This document shows positions 54,113-63,071 of a stretch of DNA of 64,000 nt, in pieces. The translations under genes and the position numbers were made by a program. The DNA lies in NCBI RefSeq assembly GCF_002237555.1, contig NZ_CP022540.1, positions 1,434,501 to 1,498,500 of the forward strand. The letters run 5' to 3'. Origin of the DNA: Antarctobacter heliothermus (GTDB taxonomy: Bacteria > Pseudomonadota > Alphaproteobacteria > Rhodobacterales > Rhodobacteraceae). The notes beneath the pieces were generated by a model. That model did not search any database. It saw nothing but the letters and a program-made list of their open reading frames with translations, and was not told the origin of the DNA. Numbering within the stretch: position 1 is the first letter of the stretch; each line of letters starts with the position of its first letter.

Positions 54113-55498
54113 TTAGCGCAAACGTTTGAGGATCGCGGGTGAGGCATAACCGTCCGGCACCAACCCCTTTGACTGTTGAAAATTGCGCACCGCCTCGACG
54201 GTGAGCGGGCCGATCTTGGCGTCGATCCCTTCGGTGTCAAACCCCGCTGCGGTCAGACGTTTCTGCAACTCGATGCGCTCCTGAAAGGTCAACGCCCGGT
54301 CCTCGCGTGGCCAGCTACCGCTGAACGGGGCACCGCCTGCAATCCGGTCCGCCAGATGGCCCACGCCGATCACATAGGCGTCGGCGGTGTTATAGGTCTC
54401 GATCACCTCGAAATTTTCAAAGATCAAAAAGGCCGTGCCCTGATGGCCGGCTGGTAGGAGCACAGAGGCGGGACCGAAGTCCTTGACCGGCTCACCGTCC
54501 ACGCCCACCACGCCTTTGCGTGCCCAGGCAGAGGGCAGGCGGGTGACCTCGCGCTTGGCCTCCAGATAGTCGAAACCTTTGGGCAGCGTCACCTCGACCC
54601 CCCAAGGCACGCCCGTCTTCCAGCCGTTGGCTTTCAGGTAGTTGGCGGTGGACGCCAGCGCGTCGGCGGGATCGTCATCCCAGATATTGCGCCTCCCGTC
54701 GCCATCGTGATCGACGGCAAGCCGCTGGAACGATCCCGGCATGAACTGCGTGTGCCCCATGGCCCCGGCCCAGGATCCTTTCAGCCTGTCGGGTGTCGTG
54801 TCGCCTTGTTGCAGGATCTTCAGCGCGTCGATCACCTGTTCCTCAAAGAACTCCGCGCGCCGCGCATCATAGGCCAGGCTCGCCATGCTCTGGATGACCG
54901 GGGTTGATCCGCGAAAGGTGCCATAGGCGGACTCCAAGCCCCAGATCGCCACGACAACCTCTTTCTGGACGCCGTAGTTCTCCTCGATCTGGTCCAGCAG
55001 CGCAGCGTTCTTGCGCAGGGCGGCCTTGCCGTTGCGAACGCGGGCGTCCGATGCGGCGCTGTCGAGGTAGACCCAGATCGTCTTGGTAAATTCCGATTGG
55101 TTGCGGTCCCGTTCGACCACTTTGCGATCGAACGCCACATCCTTGAAGGCGCGATCAAAGGTTTCTGCGCGCACGCCCTGTTCCAGGGCCCGGGGCCGAA
55201 ACTCTTGCACCCAAGCGGCAAACCCGGCCTGCGTGCCGGTGATCCGAGCAGACAGCGCCGCCTCAGCCTGTAGCGCGGCGGGGCGCAGCGTAGGGCGCAG
55301 CGACAGGGCAGGCGCAAAGGCACCGTCTGTCAGGGTGGCGGCGCGGGCGACCACCTCTTCCTCTGGCGGGATAGTGGCGGGCGTCAGGGACGTTTCGCCC
55401 CGCGCAACGGGGCGCAAAGACCTGTCGACTGCCTCGGCCGAAACTACGGGGGCGGTCAAAAGCAGGGCGATCAGTCCGAAATACGCGCGATACATCAT
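54113..55498 (-). CDS. Lytic murein transglycosylase (MltB-like) with peptidoglycan-binding domain
   Basis: The product is a 461-residue exported enzyme cleaving peptidoglycan glycan strands. Order: signal peptide (YFGLIALLLTAPVVSA); SLT_2 catalytic domain (FAAWVQEFRPRALEQGV ... ATNYLKANGWKTGVPW) with the likely catalytic Glu in IWGLESAYGTFRG and GAMGHTQFMPGSFQ; C-terminal PG_binding_1 domain (LQKRLTAAGFDTEGIDAKIGPLT). Two adjacent ATG codons are possible starts. No lipobox is seen. Confidence 0.9.
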   Translation of the reverse strand: MMYRAYFGLIALLLTAPVVSAEAVDRSLRPVARGETSLTPATIPPEEEVVARAATLTDGAFAPALSLRPTLRPAALQAEAALSARITGTQAGFAAWVQEFRPRALEQGVRAETFDRAFKDVAFDRKVVERDRNQSEFTKTIWVYLDSAASDARVRNGKAALRKNAALLDQIEENYGVQKEVVVAIWGLESAYGTFRGSTPVIQSMASLAYDARRAEFFEEQVIDALKILQQGDTTPDRLKGSWAGAMGHTQFMPGSFQRLAVDHDGDGRRNIWDDDPADALASTANYLKANGWKTGVPWGVEVTLPKGFDYLEAKREVTRLPSAWARKGVVGVDGEPVKDFGPASVLLPAGHQGTAFLIFENFEVIETYNTADAYVIGVGHLADRIAGGAPFSGSWPREDRALTFQERIELQKRLTAAGFDTEGIDAKIGPLTVEAVRNFQQSKGLVPDGYASPAILKRLR

Positions 55499-55613
55499 GG
55501 CTACGATCCTGCTGCTCTTTTGTTTTACAGCAGCTTAACCCGAGCCGGGTCACTTGCGAAGACGGAACCGGTGTGGGGCGCGGTTTCCTGCCGCCGCGCC
55601 CCGCGCGACAGCC

Positions 55614-57914
55614 TCAGTTCTTTTCCCGACGCTGCCGCGATACCTTGCGCTTGGTCTTGGCGTCCTTGGTCTTGGCCTTGGCCAGCTTGCGACGGGGGGA
55701 AGTTCCCGGCTTGCCGCGCCCACGCCCGCGTCCGCGCGCCTGACGACCGCCTTGCACGCTCTGGTATTCGTCGTCGTCAAGTTCCAGCAATTCAAAAGCA
55801 ATGCCGCCGGTCACGGGAGCCGCTTCGACCAGTTTCACTCGCGCCCGCATTCCCAGACCGATAATTCGCCCCGTGCTGCCGCCCATCAAGGTGCCTGCGT
55901 CGCGGTCAAAGTGGAAATACTCGTTGCCCAGTGTACCGATGGGCACCAGACCGTCAGCCCCGGTTTCATCCAGTTTGACGAACAGGCCGAACTTGGCAAT
56001 GCCGGATACGCGGCCCGTGAATTCCGCCCCCAGCCGCTCCGACAGAAATGCGGCCAGATAGCGGTCGGTGGTGTCGCGTTCGGCCATCATCGACCGGCGT
56101 TCCGTGTCGCTGATATGCTGCGCCGTTGTTTCCAGCCGTTCGATATCCTGCACGCTCAACCCGTCGTCACCCCATTTATGCGCCGTGACCAGCGCCCGGT
56201 GCACGATCAGGTCCGAATAGCGCCGGATCGGAGAGGTGAAATGCCCGTAGTTCTGCAACGCGAGGCCAAAATGGCCAAAGTTCTTTGGGCTGTAATAGGC
56301 TTGGGTCATCGACCGCAGCGTGGCCAGATTGATCAATTCCGACTCGCCGGTCTTGGCGGCCTGATGCAGCAACTGGTTCAGGTGGTGGGTTTTCAACACC
56401 TGCCCCTTGGCGAGTGTCAGCCCGGCAGATTCCGCGGTGTCGCGCAGCGACTCCAGCTTTTCCTGCGGCGGTTCCTCATGGACGCGGAACAGCAGCGGCG
56501 TGTCCTTGGCGATCAGGGTTTCGGCGGCGGCGACGTTGGCCAGCACCATGAATTCCTCGATCAGCTTGTGGGCGTCCAGCCGGTCGGCGAAATCGACCGA
56601 TGTGACCTTGCCGTCCTCGTCGAGTTTGATCTTGCGTTCCGGCAGGTCCAGATCCAGCGGCTGACGCCGTTCCCGAGCGGCGCGCAATGCGTCGTAGGCG
56701 TCGTAGAGCGGTTTCAGGACCGGCTCCAGCAGCGGGCCGGTCTTATCGTTTGGGGAGCCGTCGATGGCCGCCTGCACCTCTGCATAGTTCAGCGAGGCCG
56801 GCGAGCGCATCAGCCCGCGATAGAACCGCTGGCCCAGCTTGTTGCCTGCTGCGTCGATCCGCATCCGGACAGCGATACAGGCGCGCGGCACGCCCTCATG
56901 CAATGAGCACAGATCCCCTGACAACCGGTCCGGCAGCATTGGCACGACACGGTCAGGAAAATAGGATGAGTTCCCGCGCGACTTTGCCTCGCGGTCCAGC
57001 GCCGAGCCGGGTGTGACGTAGTGGGCGACATCGGCGATGGCGACCCACAGCACATGACCGCCTTCGTTTTGCGGATCGTCGTCCGGTTCGGCAAAGATCG
57101 CGTCGTCGCGGTCGCGGGCGTCGACCGGGTCGATGGTGATCAGCGGCATGTCCCGCAGGTCGGTGCGACCGGACAGGCCCGCCGGTTTCATGCTGTCGGC
57201 CTCTGCCAGCACCTCTGGCGGAAAGTCGTCGGGGATGCCGTGCTGGTGGATCGCGATCAGTGACACGGCGCGCGGGGCGGTCGGGTCGCCCAGACGTTCG
57301 ACGATGCGCGCCCGCGGCAGGCCCATGCGGCCCCGTGCGGGGCCAGCCTGTTCCGCCTCGACCAGTTCACCCTCTTGGGCGCCGCCGGTTGCCTCGGTCT
57401 CGACCATCCATTCCTTGTCCGAGCCCTTGTCGATGGGCATGATCCGCCCGCCCTCGGCGGTCTTGCGGAAGATGCCGACCACGCGGCGCGGGCTGGCGCC
57501 GATTCGGCGGATCAGGCGGGCCTCATAGTTGTGGTCGACCTCATGCACCACCTGCAGACGGGCGAGGATGCGGTCGCCTTCGCCCAGCGCGGGGTCACTG
57601 GCGCGGGGGATCAGCAGGACTGTGGGTTCGACCCCTTCGCCGTGCCATTCCAGCGGCTGCGCAAAGAGATCGCCGTTGGCGTCCGGGGCCTTGACCTGCA
57701 GCACGCTGACGGGCGGCAGGCGGTCGGGGTCGCGGTAGGTTTTCTTGCGCTTTTCAAGATGGCCCTCATCCTCAAGCTCTCGCAGGATGCGCTTGAGATC
57801 AATGCGGTCAGCCCCCTTGATGCCAAAGGCCTTGGCGATGTCACGTTTCGAGGTGAGGGTCGGGTTGGCGGAGATCCAGTCAAGGACCTCTGCCTTTGTG
57901 GGCAGCTTGCTCAT
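55614..57914 (-). CDS. rnr: Ribonuclease R
   Basis: The product is a 766-residue 3'-5' exoribonuclease for structured RNA. It has an N-terminal winged helix (DIAKAFGIKGADRIDLKRILREL), cold-shock-like domains, an RNB catalytic domain (ITIDPVDARDRDDAIFAEPDD with the metal-binding Asp residues) and an S1 domain (EFTGRVSGIAKFGLFVKLDETGADGLVP). The lysine/arginine-rich tail (GRGRGRGKPG ... KRKVSRQRREKN) is typical of RNase R. The start is the ATG giving MSKLPTKAEVLDW; the frame is open upstream, into the conserved 73-nt element. Confidence 0.93.
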   Translation of the reverse strand: MSKLPTKAEVLDWISANPTLTSKRDIAKAFGIKGADRIDLKRILRELEDEGHLEKRKKTYRDPDRLPPVSVLQVKAPDANGDLFAQPLEWHGEGVEPTVLLIPRASDPALGEGDRILARLQVVHEVDHNYEARLIRRIGASPRRVVGIFRKTAEGGRIMPIDKGSDKEWMVETEATGGAQEGELVEAEQAGPARGRMGLPRARIVERLGDPTAPRAVSLIAIHQHGIPDDFPPEVLAEADSMKPAGLSGRTDLRDMPLITIDPVDARDRDDAIFAEPDDDPQNEGGHVLWVAIADVAHYVTPGSALDREAKSRGNSSYFPDRVVPMLPDRLSGDLCSLHEGVPRACIAVRMRIDAAGNKLGQRFYRGLMRSPASLNYAEVQAAIDGSPNDKTGPLLEPVLKPLYDAYDALRAARERRQPLDLDLPERKIKLDEDGKVTSVDFADRLDAHKLIEEFMVLANVAAAETLIAKDTPLLFRVHEEPPQEKLESLRDTAESAGLTLAKGQVLKTHHLNQLLHQAAKTGESELINLATLRSMTQAYYSPKNFGHFGLALQNYGHFTSPIRRYSDLIVHRALVTAHKWGDDGLSVQDIERLETTAQHISDTERRSMMAERDTTDRYLAAFLSERLGAEFTGRVSGIAKFGLFVKLDETGADGLVPIGTLGNEYFHFDRDAGTLMGGSTGRIIGLGMRARVKLVEAAPVTGGIAFELLELDDDEYQSVQGGRQARGRGRGRGKPGTSPRRKLAKAKTKDAKTKRKVSRQRREKN

Positions 57915-57977
57915 GGGAATGAGGTAGCACGGGCGCATGACGGCGTCATGTCGATTCCGCAGCCGTCCAAAAAGAGG

Positions 57978-58050
57978 TGCCCACGCGTGGACAGCAATTC
58001 GGCATAACAAAATCAATAGGTTACAGAGGTGATTTCATCATTTGTTAGGA
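57978..58050 (-). promoter_or_regulatory. Conserved 73-nt element with palindrome upstream of rnr
   Basis: Read on the minus strand: TCCTAACA, then CTCTGTAACCTATTGATTTT, ending in TGTCCACGCGTGGGCA (one mismatch from perfect palindrome), 63 bases before the rnr start. It matches the element before gpmI over the same 73-base length at 51 positions; the central CCACGCGTGG is identical. Confidence 0.6.
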
Positions 58051-58089
58051 AATGCAGGTTTTCGGCCTGCGCGTGAAAACGACTTTCGC

Positions 58090-59169
58090 TTAGGCAGGTG
58101 GCCCGGATGCGGGCGGGACGCGGTGGATCGGAGCGGTCAGGACAGAGGACCATTCGCGTGCGATGCTGGCAAGGATGATGGTCAGAACCGGAGAGCAGAA
58201 GATCAGCAGGCGGCCAATGTTGTTCCCGACCGCTGCGGCGATCCCGACAAACAGGATCACACCGAAGGTCACGCAAAGATCGCGCGTCAGCCAGCGATCG
58301 ACGCGTGGTGCCCTGCGGGTTGCGACCATAAACATCACGGTGGCAAGCAGCACGATGATGGCAAGGTTCTGGGTCAGAAAGACCTGAAAGATGAACTCTC
58401 GGTTGCCAAAGGAAAAGCCCGCCAGCGCGTCGATTAAGGACTGGGGCGAGAGTTGGTGGCCGTATTGGTCATTGGAGAGCGACAGACGCAGCGCAATATG
58501 CGCGCACAGGCTGAGGGTGGCGCTGGCCAGCACCAGCAGTCGGCTCTTTTGCTTGTGCTGCCCACCCGTGATCAGATCGACAAAGACGAGGGCGACAAAG
58601 AGGATCGGAATGAGCTCTCGCTGAAGGGCGGCGGCGAGGATGATCAGCGCCGCGATCAGGGGGAGACCGGCCCGATAGGCCAGATAGGCCGCCGTGAACA
58701 TCAGCAGCGAAAGCCCCTCTGTCAGTCCCGAAAAGGCAAAGAAGAGGATGCTGAAGTTGAACACCATCACGGCGGGTATCCACCACGAGACAAGTTCGGC
58801 CTGCCGCGTTTGGCGGTGCAGATAGGTGCCCAGCAAAGCCGCCGTCAGGGTGACGGACAGGTAATTTACCGTGAGGGCGGAAAAGAAAACGCCGCGCTCA
58901 TAGCCCGTGGCGGCAAAGGCAATGTCCGTGTCGTAGTCAAAGCCCGCTTCATACAGAAGGTTGACGAGCACCGCCTGAATTTGGCGCAAGACCCACGGCG
59001 CGTCTGCCGCGCTGAAATCAAGCGGGCTCAGGTACATCGCGTGGTAGTGGGCGTAATCCGTGCCACCGAAATCCGGGACGTGGAATTTGTAGGCCAGATA
59101 GAACAAAGGAAAGAAGGCGAAGAGGTAGATCAGGCTGCGCGCACCAAAGGAGATCAAAGCTCTTGCCAT
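58090..59169 (-). CDS. Polytopic membrane protein, glycosyltransferase-like
   Basis: A 359-residue protein with about eight to ten hydrophobic helices. After the first helix comes a loop FGGTDYAHYHAMYLSPLDF, which in multi-spanning (GT-C-like) glycosyltransferases is where acidic catalytic residues lie. FFAFSGLTEGLSLLMF and QRELIPILFVALVF are further polar stretches within helices. I assign no substrate. It begins 8 bases after the DUF2064-type gene, in the dapE operon. Confidence 0.6.
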   Translation of the reverse strand: MARALISFGARSLIYLFAFFPLFYLAYKFHVPDFGGTDYAHYHAMYLSPLDFSAADAPWVLRQIQAVLVNLLYEAGFDYDTDIAFAATGYERGVFFSALTVNYLSVTLTAALLGTYLHRQTRQAELVSWWIPAVMVFNFSILFFAFSGLTEGLSLLMFTAAYLAYRAGLPLIAALIILAAALQRELIPILFVALVFVDLITGGQHKQKSRLLVLASATLSLCAHIALRLSLSNDQYGHQLSPQSLIDALAGFSFGNREFIFQVFLTQNLAIIVLLATVMFMVATRRAPRVDRWLTRDLCVTFGVILFVGIAAAVGNNIGRLLIFCSPVLTIILASIAREWSSVLTAPIHRVPPASGPPA

Positions 59170-59177
59170 GGTTTTTC

Positions 59178-59786
59178 CTAGTGATCCAATGCGCGCGGTT
59201 GCGATGGATCGGCCCGGCGCAGGTCGGCCACGGTGTCCACATCCACCAGACTGTCGATCTGTGCCGTGCGCCTGTCGGGGATGGAGGCGATGGTATCGGC
59301 CAGTGCGTGTTCGGTGGACCAGCGCACGCCATCGAACAGCGTTGCGGGGACTTGGGCCGCATTGCGGATGCCGACCAGCCAATAGCCGCCATCCTCTGCC
59401 GGGCCAAAAACCGCGTCGGCAGGCCCCAATGCGCGAAAGGCGCGCCATATGGCGGGGCGGGTGATGCCGGGGATGTCCGCGCCGATGACGCAGACCGCGC
59501 CGGGGGCGGCGGCGCGCATCATGCGGGCCATGCGGTCGCCCAAGGTGCCGCCGCCCTGTGGCAGGCGCAGCAGGTCGGCGGGCCAGACGCGGCTGGCGGT
59601 GGCGGCGCGGTCGGGGCTGACGGCCAGCACCAGATGCCAGCGCGGATCACGCAGTCGGCGCAGCAGGCGCGCGCTTTGGTGATGGAACCACCATTTCGCG
59701 GCGACGGTGCCGATGTCGCGCGCCAGCCGGGTTTTGACCCGACCGGGGCGCGGTTCCTTGACCATGACGATCAGCGTCGGTTTCAC
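59178..59786 (-). CDS. TIGR04282/DUF2064 family glycosyltransferase-like protein
   Basis: A 202-residue nucleotide-diphospho-sugar-transferase-fold protein of the DUF2064 group: VMVKEPRPGRVKTRLARDIG (N-terminal nucleotide-binding), CVIGADIPGI (acidic metal region) and FGPAEDGGYWLVG. Some members are named for arsenosugar biosynthesis, but no arsenic gene is here. It starts with GTG overlapping the GNAT-gene stop by 4 bases. Confidence 0.82.
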   Translation of the reverse strand: MKPTLIVMVKEPRPGRVKTRLARDIGTVAAKWWFHHQSARLLRRLRDPRWHLVLAVSPDRAATASRVWPADLLRLPQGGGTLGDRMARMMRAAAPGAVCVIGADIPGITRPAIWRAFRALGPADAVFGPAEDGGYWLVGIRNAAQVPATLFDGVRWSTEHALADTIASIPDRRTAQIDSLVDVDTVADLRRADPSQPRALDH

Positions 59787-60202
59787 GCCTGCGCCCGCAT
59801 GTTTTGATGTGGAATGCCCGCGTCGTCGTAGACCGGGCCAAAGGCGGCAAAGCCCAGTTTCTCGTAGAACGGCAGCGCGTGGCTTTGTGCGCCAAGAACG
59901 ACGGAGGAAATGTCGGGCTGGCCCTTGAACCAATCCACCCCGAACCGGACCAGTGCCGCGCCAAGGCCGGTGCCGCGCGCCTCAGACAGCACGCAGACCC
60001 GGCCTATGCGGCCCTCTACGCCCTCTTGCCGCAGGCGGGCAGTGCCAAGCGGGGTGTCGTCGATATAAGCCAGCAGGTGGACCGAGCTTTTGTCCAGATC
60101 GTCCCATTCCTCTGCCTCTGGGATGCCTTGTTCGTCGATGAACACGGCGCGTCGCAGGGCGTGGCAGGTGGCAAGGTCGGTGGTCTGTTCGATCCGGATC
60201 AC
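59783..60202 (-). CDS. GNAT family N-acetyltransferase
   Basis: A 139-residue acetyltransferase similar to ElaA/YjcF-type GNAT proteins: [21 protein letters not shown] at the N-terminus and the acetyl-CoA loop [18 protein letters not shown] (R/Q-x-x-G-x-G/A). The acceptor is unknown. GTG start overlapping the dapE stop by 4 bases, and its own stop overlaps the next gene, so expression is coupled. Confidence 0.85.
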   Translation of the reverse strand: MIRIEQTTDLATCHALRRAVFIDEQGIPEAEEWDDLDKSSVHLLAYIDDTPLGTARLRQEGVEGRIGRVCVLSEARGTGLGAALVRFGVDWFKGQPDISSVVLGAQSHALPFYEKLGFAAFGPVYDDAGIPHQNMRAQA

Positions 60203-61338
60203 GCGAAATAATCCTGCAGGATGCGGGTGTAGATCGCCTTGAGCTGGTGCACATGGGCGATTTCGACCCGTTCATCGACCGCGTGCATCCGTTTGCCCAC
60301 AAGGCCAAATTCCACCACCGGGCAGTGGTTTTTGACAAAGCGTGCGTCAGAGGTGCCGCCGGTGGTGGACAATTCCGGCGTGATGTTGGTTTCCAGCGCA
60401 ACGGCGCGCGAAACCAGGTCCGACAGCGGGCCGGGTGGTGTCAGAAAGCTTTCGCCGGAAATCTTGATCTGGACCTCGGTCGTGGTGCCGAATTCGGCGT
60501 CCACCTTGGCCGCCTCTGCGCGCAGCCAGTCCGACAGGGCCGCGCCGGTGTGGGTGTCGTTGAAACGGATGTTGACGGTGGCGCGGGTCTGGGCGGGGAT
60601 CACGTTGGTGGCGGGGTTGCCGGTGTCGATGGTCACAACCGCCAGCGTCGAGGGGTCAAAGTGGTCGGTGCCCTCATCCAGCGTGTGACTTGCCAGCCGG
60701 TCCATCAGGCGGGCCATCGCGGGCATCGGGTTCAGCGCGCGGTGCGGATAGGCGGAATGGCCCTGTTTGCCGGTTGTGGTGAACCATGCGGTGAGCGACC
60801 CGCGCCGCCCGATCTTGATCATCTCCCCCATGGTGTCCGGGCATGTCGGCTCTCCCACCAGACAGACGGTCATCTGTTCGCCGGTGGCGGTCATCCAGTC
60901 CAGCAGGGCGGTGGTGCCGTCCATGGCATCGCCTTCTTCATCGCCGGTGATGGCAAGAACCACGGCCCCGTCGGGGGGCGTGTCGCGGACAAAGTCGATG
61001 GCGGCAGCGGCAAAGGCGGCGACGCCGGATTTCATGTCGGTCGAGCCGCGCCCGTAGAGATAGCCATCGTCGATTTCCGCGCCAAATGGATCAAAGCTCC
61101 AGTCGTCGCGGTTGCCGATGGGGACGACGTCGGTGTGGCCGTTGAAGCCAAAGGTTTTGGCGTGGCCCTTGTCGCCCCAGCGGGCATAGAGGTTGGAAAC
61201 GCCGCCCCGGTCGACGCGAAAGCAGGTGAAGCCTGCGTTCTCCAGCAGCTCATGCAGCAGGATCAGCGCGCCGCCCTCTGCGGGGGTGACAGAGGGGCAT
61301 TGCACAAGGCGGGCGGTGAGGTCGACCGGATCGGTCAT
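60199..61338 (-). CDS. dapE: Succinyl-diaminopimelate desuccinylase
   Basis: A 380-residue M20 metallohydrolase in the lysine/diaminopimelate pathway. The two-zinc centre is recognisable: His in [12 protein letters not shown], Asp in [14 protein letters not shown], Glu pair in [14 protein letters not shown], and the C-terminal His in [11 protein letters not shown]. First gene of a four-gene minus-strand operon (dapE, GNAT, DUF2064, membrane protein). The start follows GGAGCCGCCG. Confidence 0.92.
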   Translation of the reverse strand: MTDPVDLTARLVQCPSVTPAEGGALILLHELLENAGFTCFRVDRGGVSNLYARWGDKGHAKTFGFNGHTDVVPIGNRDDWSFDPFGAEIDDGYLYGRGSTDMKSGVAAFAAAAIDFVRDTPPDGAVVLAITGDEEGDAMDGTTALLDWMTATGEQMTVCLVGEPTCPDTMGEMIKIGRRGSLTAWFTTTGKQGHSAYPHRALNPMPAMARLMDRLASHTLDEGTDHFDPSTLAVVTIDTGNPATNVIPAQTRATVNIRFNDTHTGAALSDWLRAEAAKVDAEFGTTTEVQIKISGESFLTPPGPLSDLVSRAVALETNITPELSTTGGTSDARFVKNHCPVVEFGLVGKRMHAVDERVEIAHVHQLKAIYTRILQDYFA

Positions 61339-61457
61339 CGGCGGCTCCTGAGATGGCGGCGTTTTGGTAGGGCTAGCGCGCCTTGGGACGCTTGGCAAAT
61401 GGCGCAGGGGGATTGGCCGTGTTAGGTCTGTGTCAACGGTAAGGGCTGCGGGGCAAA

Positions 61458-62492
61458 ATGGGTTGGATTGCGGTATCGGGGGCGGGTGCGCATTGGGTCG
61501 ATCCGGACTGGCAGGCGGGGGCGGCGGACCGTCTTTTGCCGCGTGGCACTGTGATGGTCGAGGCCACGTTGGGCGGCGGGAAGCGGCCGGAACGGCTGTT
61601 GTCGATTGACCGGGTGTTGCCGTGGCCCGGTAGCCTGTCGCTGACGATGGTGGCGGGGCAGGGGCTGGCGCTGGTGATCTCGCAAGGGGCGCAGGTGTTT
61701 CAGTGCGTGCTGCCGCTGGCGGTGGAACAGCGCGAAGAGGTGCTGCGCATCAGTTTCGCCTGGGACAGTCCGGCGCGGCGTGGGCGGTTTGCGGTCGAAC
61801 GGGCGGATGGCACGGTGCTGGCGGTACAGGACTCCGACGCGCCGTCGCCGCTGACGGGGGGCGATGTGCTGGCCTTGCAGGGGGCGGGCTGTTGCGCGCT
61901 GTCGGATGAGGTCGAACCGCTGGGGCCGGTGCCGACGCTGGCGGGCGACACGCAGGTGGCCACGCCGCAGGGGCCGCGGCGGGTGGCGGATCTGCGCTGT
62001 GGCGATACGGTTGTGACCCATGCGGGCGCGGCGGTGCCGGTGCTGGCGCAGGTCTCAAGGACGGTTCCGGCGATGGGGACGTTCCGCCCGGTGCGGCTGC
62101 AGGTGCCGTATTTCGGGCTGAACAAGGATCTGATCGTGGCCCCCGGTCAGTGCCTTGTGGTGGCGGGGGCGGACGTGTCCTATCTGTTTGGATGTGAGGC
62201 GGTGCTGGTGCCGGCCGCCGGGTTGGTGAACGGGCGCGCAGCGGTGTTTGAGGACAGCGGCCCGCTGGTCACATGGCATCAGGTGCTGTTGCCGGGGCAC
62301 GAGGCGATGGTCTCTGCCGGGGCGGGCATCGAGAGCCTGTATGTCGGGCGGTTGCGGCGGCGGCGGGATTTTCTGCGCGATACGCTGCTGGCGGATGTAC
62401 CTGCGGGGTTGATGCCGGAACACGGCGGCACCGCGCTCAAGGTGCTGGCCCCGTTCGAGGCGGTGACGCTGGCCGAAAGCCGCGCCGCCTGA
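61458..62492 (+). CDS. Hint-domain (Hint_2) protein without the N-terminal catalytic cysteine
   Basis: A 344-residue protein. Residues about 158-300 match the Hint_2 (hedgehog/intein-like) fold: [50 protein letters not shown] and the later [18 protein letters not shown]. In autoprocessing Hint domains the first residue is a nucleophilic Cys (CFxxGT); here the corresponding place reads LAGDTQVAT. Self-splicing is therefore unlikely. Residues 1-150 are a separate beta-rich region. Such proteins are abundant in Rhodobacteraceae, with unknown roles. Confidence 0.78.
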   Translation: MGWIAVSGAGAHWVDPDWQAGAADRLLPRGTVMVEATLGGGKRPERLLSIDRVLPWPGSLSLTMVAGQGLALVISQGAQVFQCVLPLAVEQREEVLRISFAWDSPARRGRFAVERADGTVLAVQDSDAPSPLTGGDVLALQGAGCCALSDEVEPLGPVPTLAGDTQVATPQGPRRVADLRCGDTVVTHAGAAVPVLAQVSRTVPAMGTFRPVRLQVPYFGLNKDLIVAPGQCLVVAGADVSYLFGCEAVLVPAAGLVNGRAAVFEDSGPLVTWHQVLLPGHEAMVSAGAGIESLYVGRLRRRRDFLRDTLLADVPAGLMPEHGGTALKVLAPFEAVTLAESRAA

Positions 62493-62504
62493 ACGCGCCG
62501 CGCG

Positions 62505-62843
62505 TCAGTCGTTGAAGGGCGTCACCTGTGCGACGATCACGGCGTTTTCGGCGCGCGCACGGTCCATCAGCGCGGCCTCTTCGTCGTCGATCTCGTGGCC
62601 TTGGGCCTCACGCTCTTCGCGGGTGCCATAGCCGGTGACGTCCAGCGGGGCCATATCGGCCTGTTTCAGGATCGCCACGGTTTCACGCACGGCCTCTGCC
62701 TCATCCACGCCGGAGGCATAGCACATGAGCGCGGCGCCGGTGGATTTGGCGGGCAGGCCGTCGCCGTTCTTGCGCCCGACCTCGACCAGCAGGGTGTAGA
62801 CCTGTTGTGGTTTCTTGTCGGCTTTGGGCTTTTTGTCGGCCAT
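62505..62843 (-). CDS. Conserved hypothetical protein
   Basis: A 112-residue protein with a lysine-rich start (MADKKPKADKKPQQVYTLLVEVG) and an acidic C-terminal half (YGTREEREAQGHEIDDEEAALMDRARAE). It looks soluble and cytoplasmic; no domain is recognised. The frame is open upstream, but the ATG at 62843 gives a sensible protein. Convergent with the Hint-domain gene, 12 bases apart. Confidence 0.6.
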   Translation of the reverse strand: MADKKPKADKKPQQVYTLLVEVGRKNGDGLPAKSTGAALMCYASGVDEAEAVRETVAILKQADMAPLDVTGYGTREEREAQGHEIDDEEAALMDRARAENAVIVAQVTPFND

Positions 62844-63071
62844 GACGGCACCCCCTTTGGTTGCGGCGAGAGCGATGCGCTTTTGCGTCCCGGCTGTCAA
62901 GCGGCGCACCGTGGTCATTGTGCGTGCAGTTTTGGGCAGAAACGGCCCTATCGCGTAGCTGCCCGGCAACTGTTTTGGTATCGCACGGATTGAATGTTGC
63001 TTGCCACGGTCCTGACGTGGCAAGCAACATGCGCCCGGCGGTTCCAGGGGGCCGCGCAGCCCGGAGACACG

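Noticed and set aside
55575..55605. GGGGCGCGG...CCGCGCCCC hairpin after rnr as a terminator
   Set aside because: No T-run follows on the rnr strand and the region is uniformly GC-rich, so I could not separate it from background palindromes.
60247..61425. Long plus-strand open frame opposite dapE
   Set aside because: Antisense shadow of dapE; dapE has complete metal-binding motifs and operon coupling.
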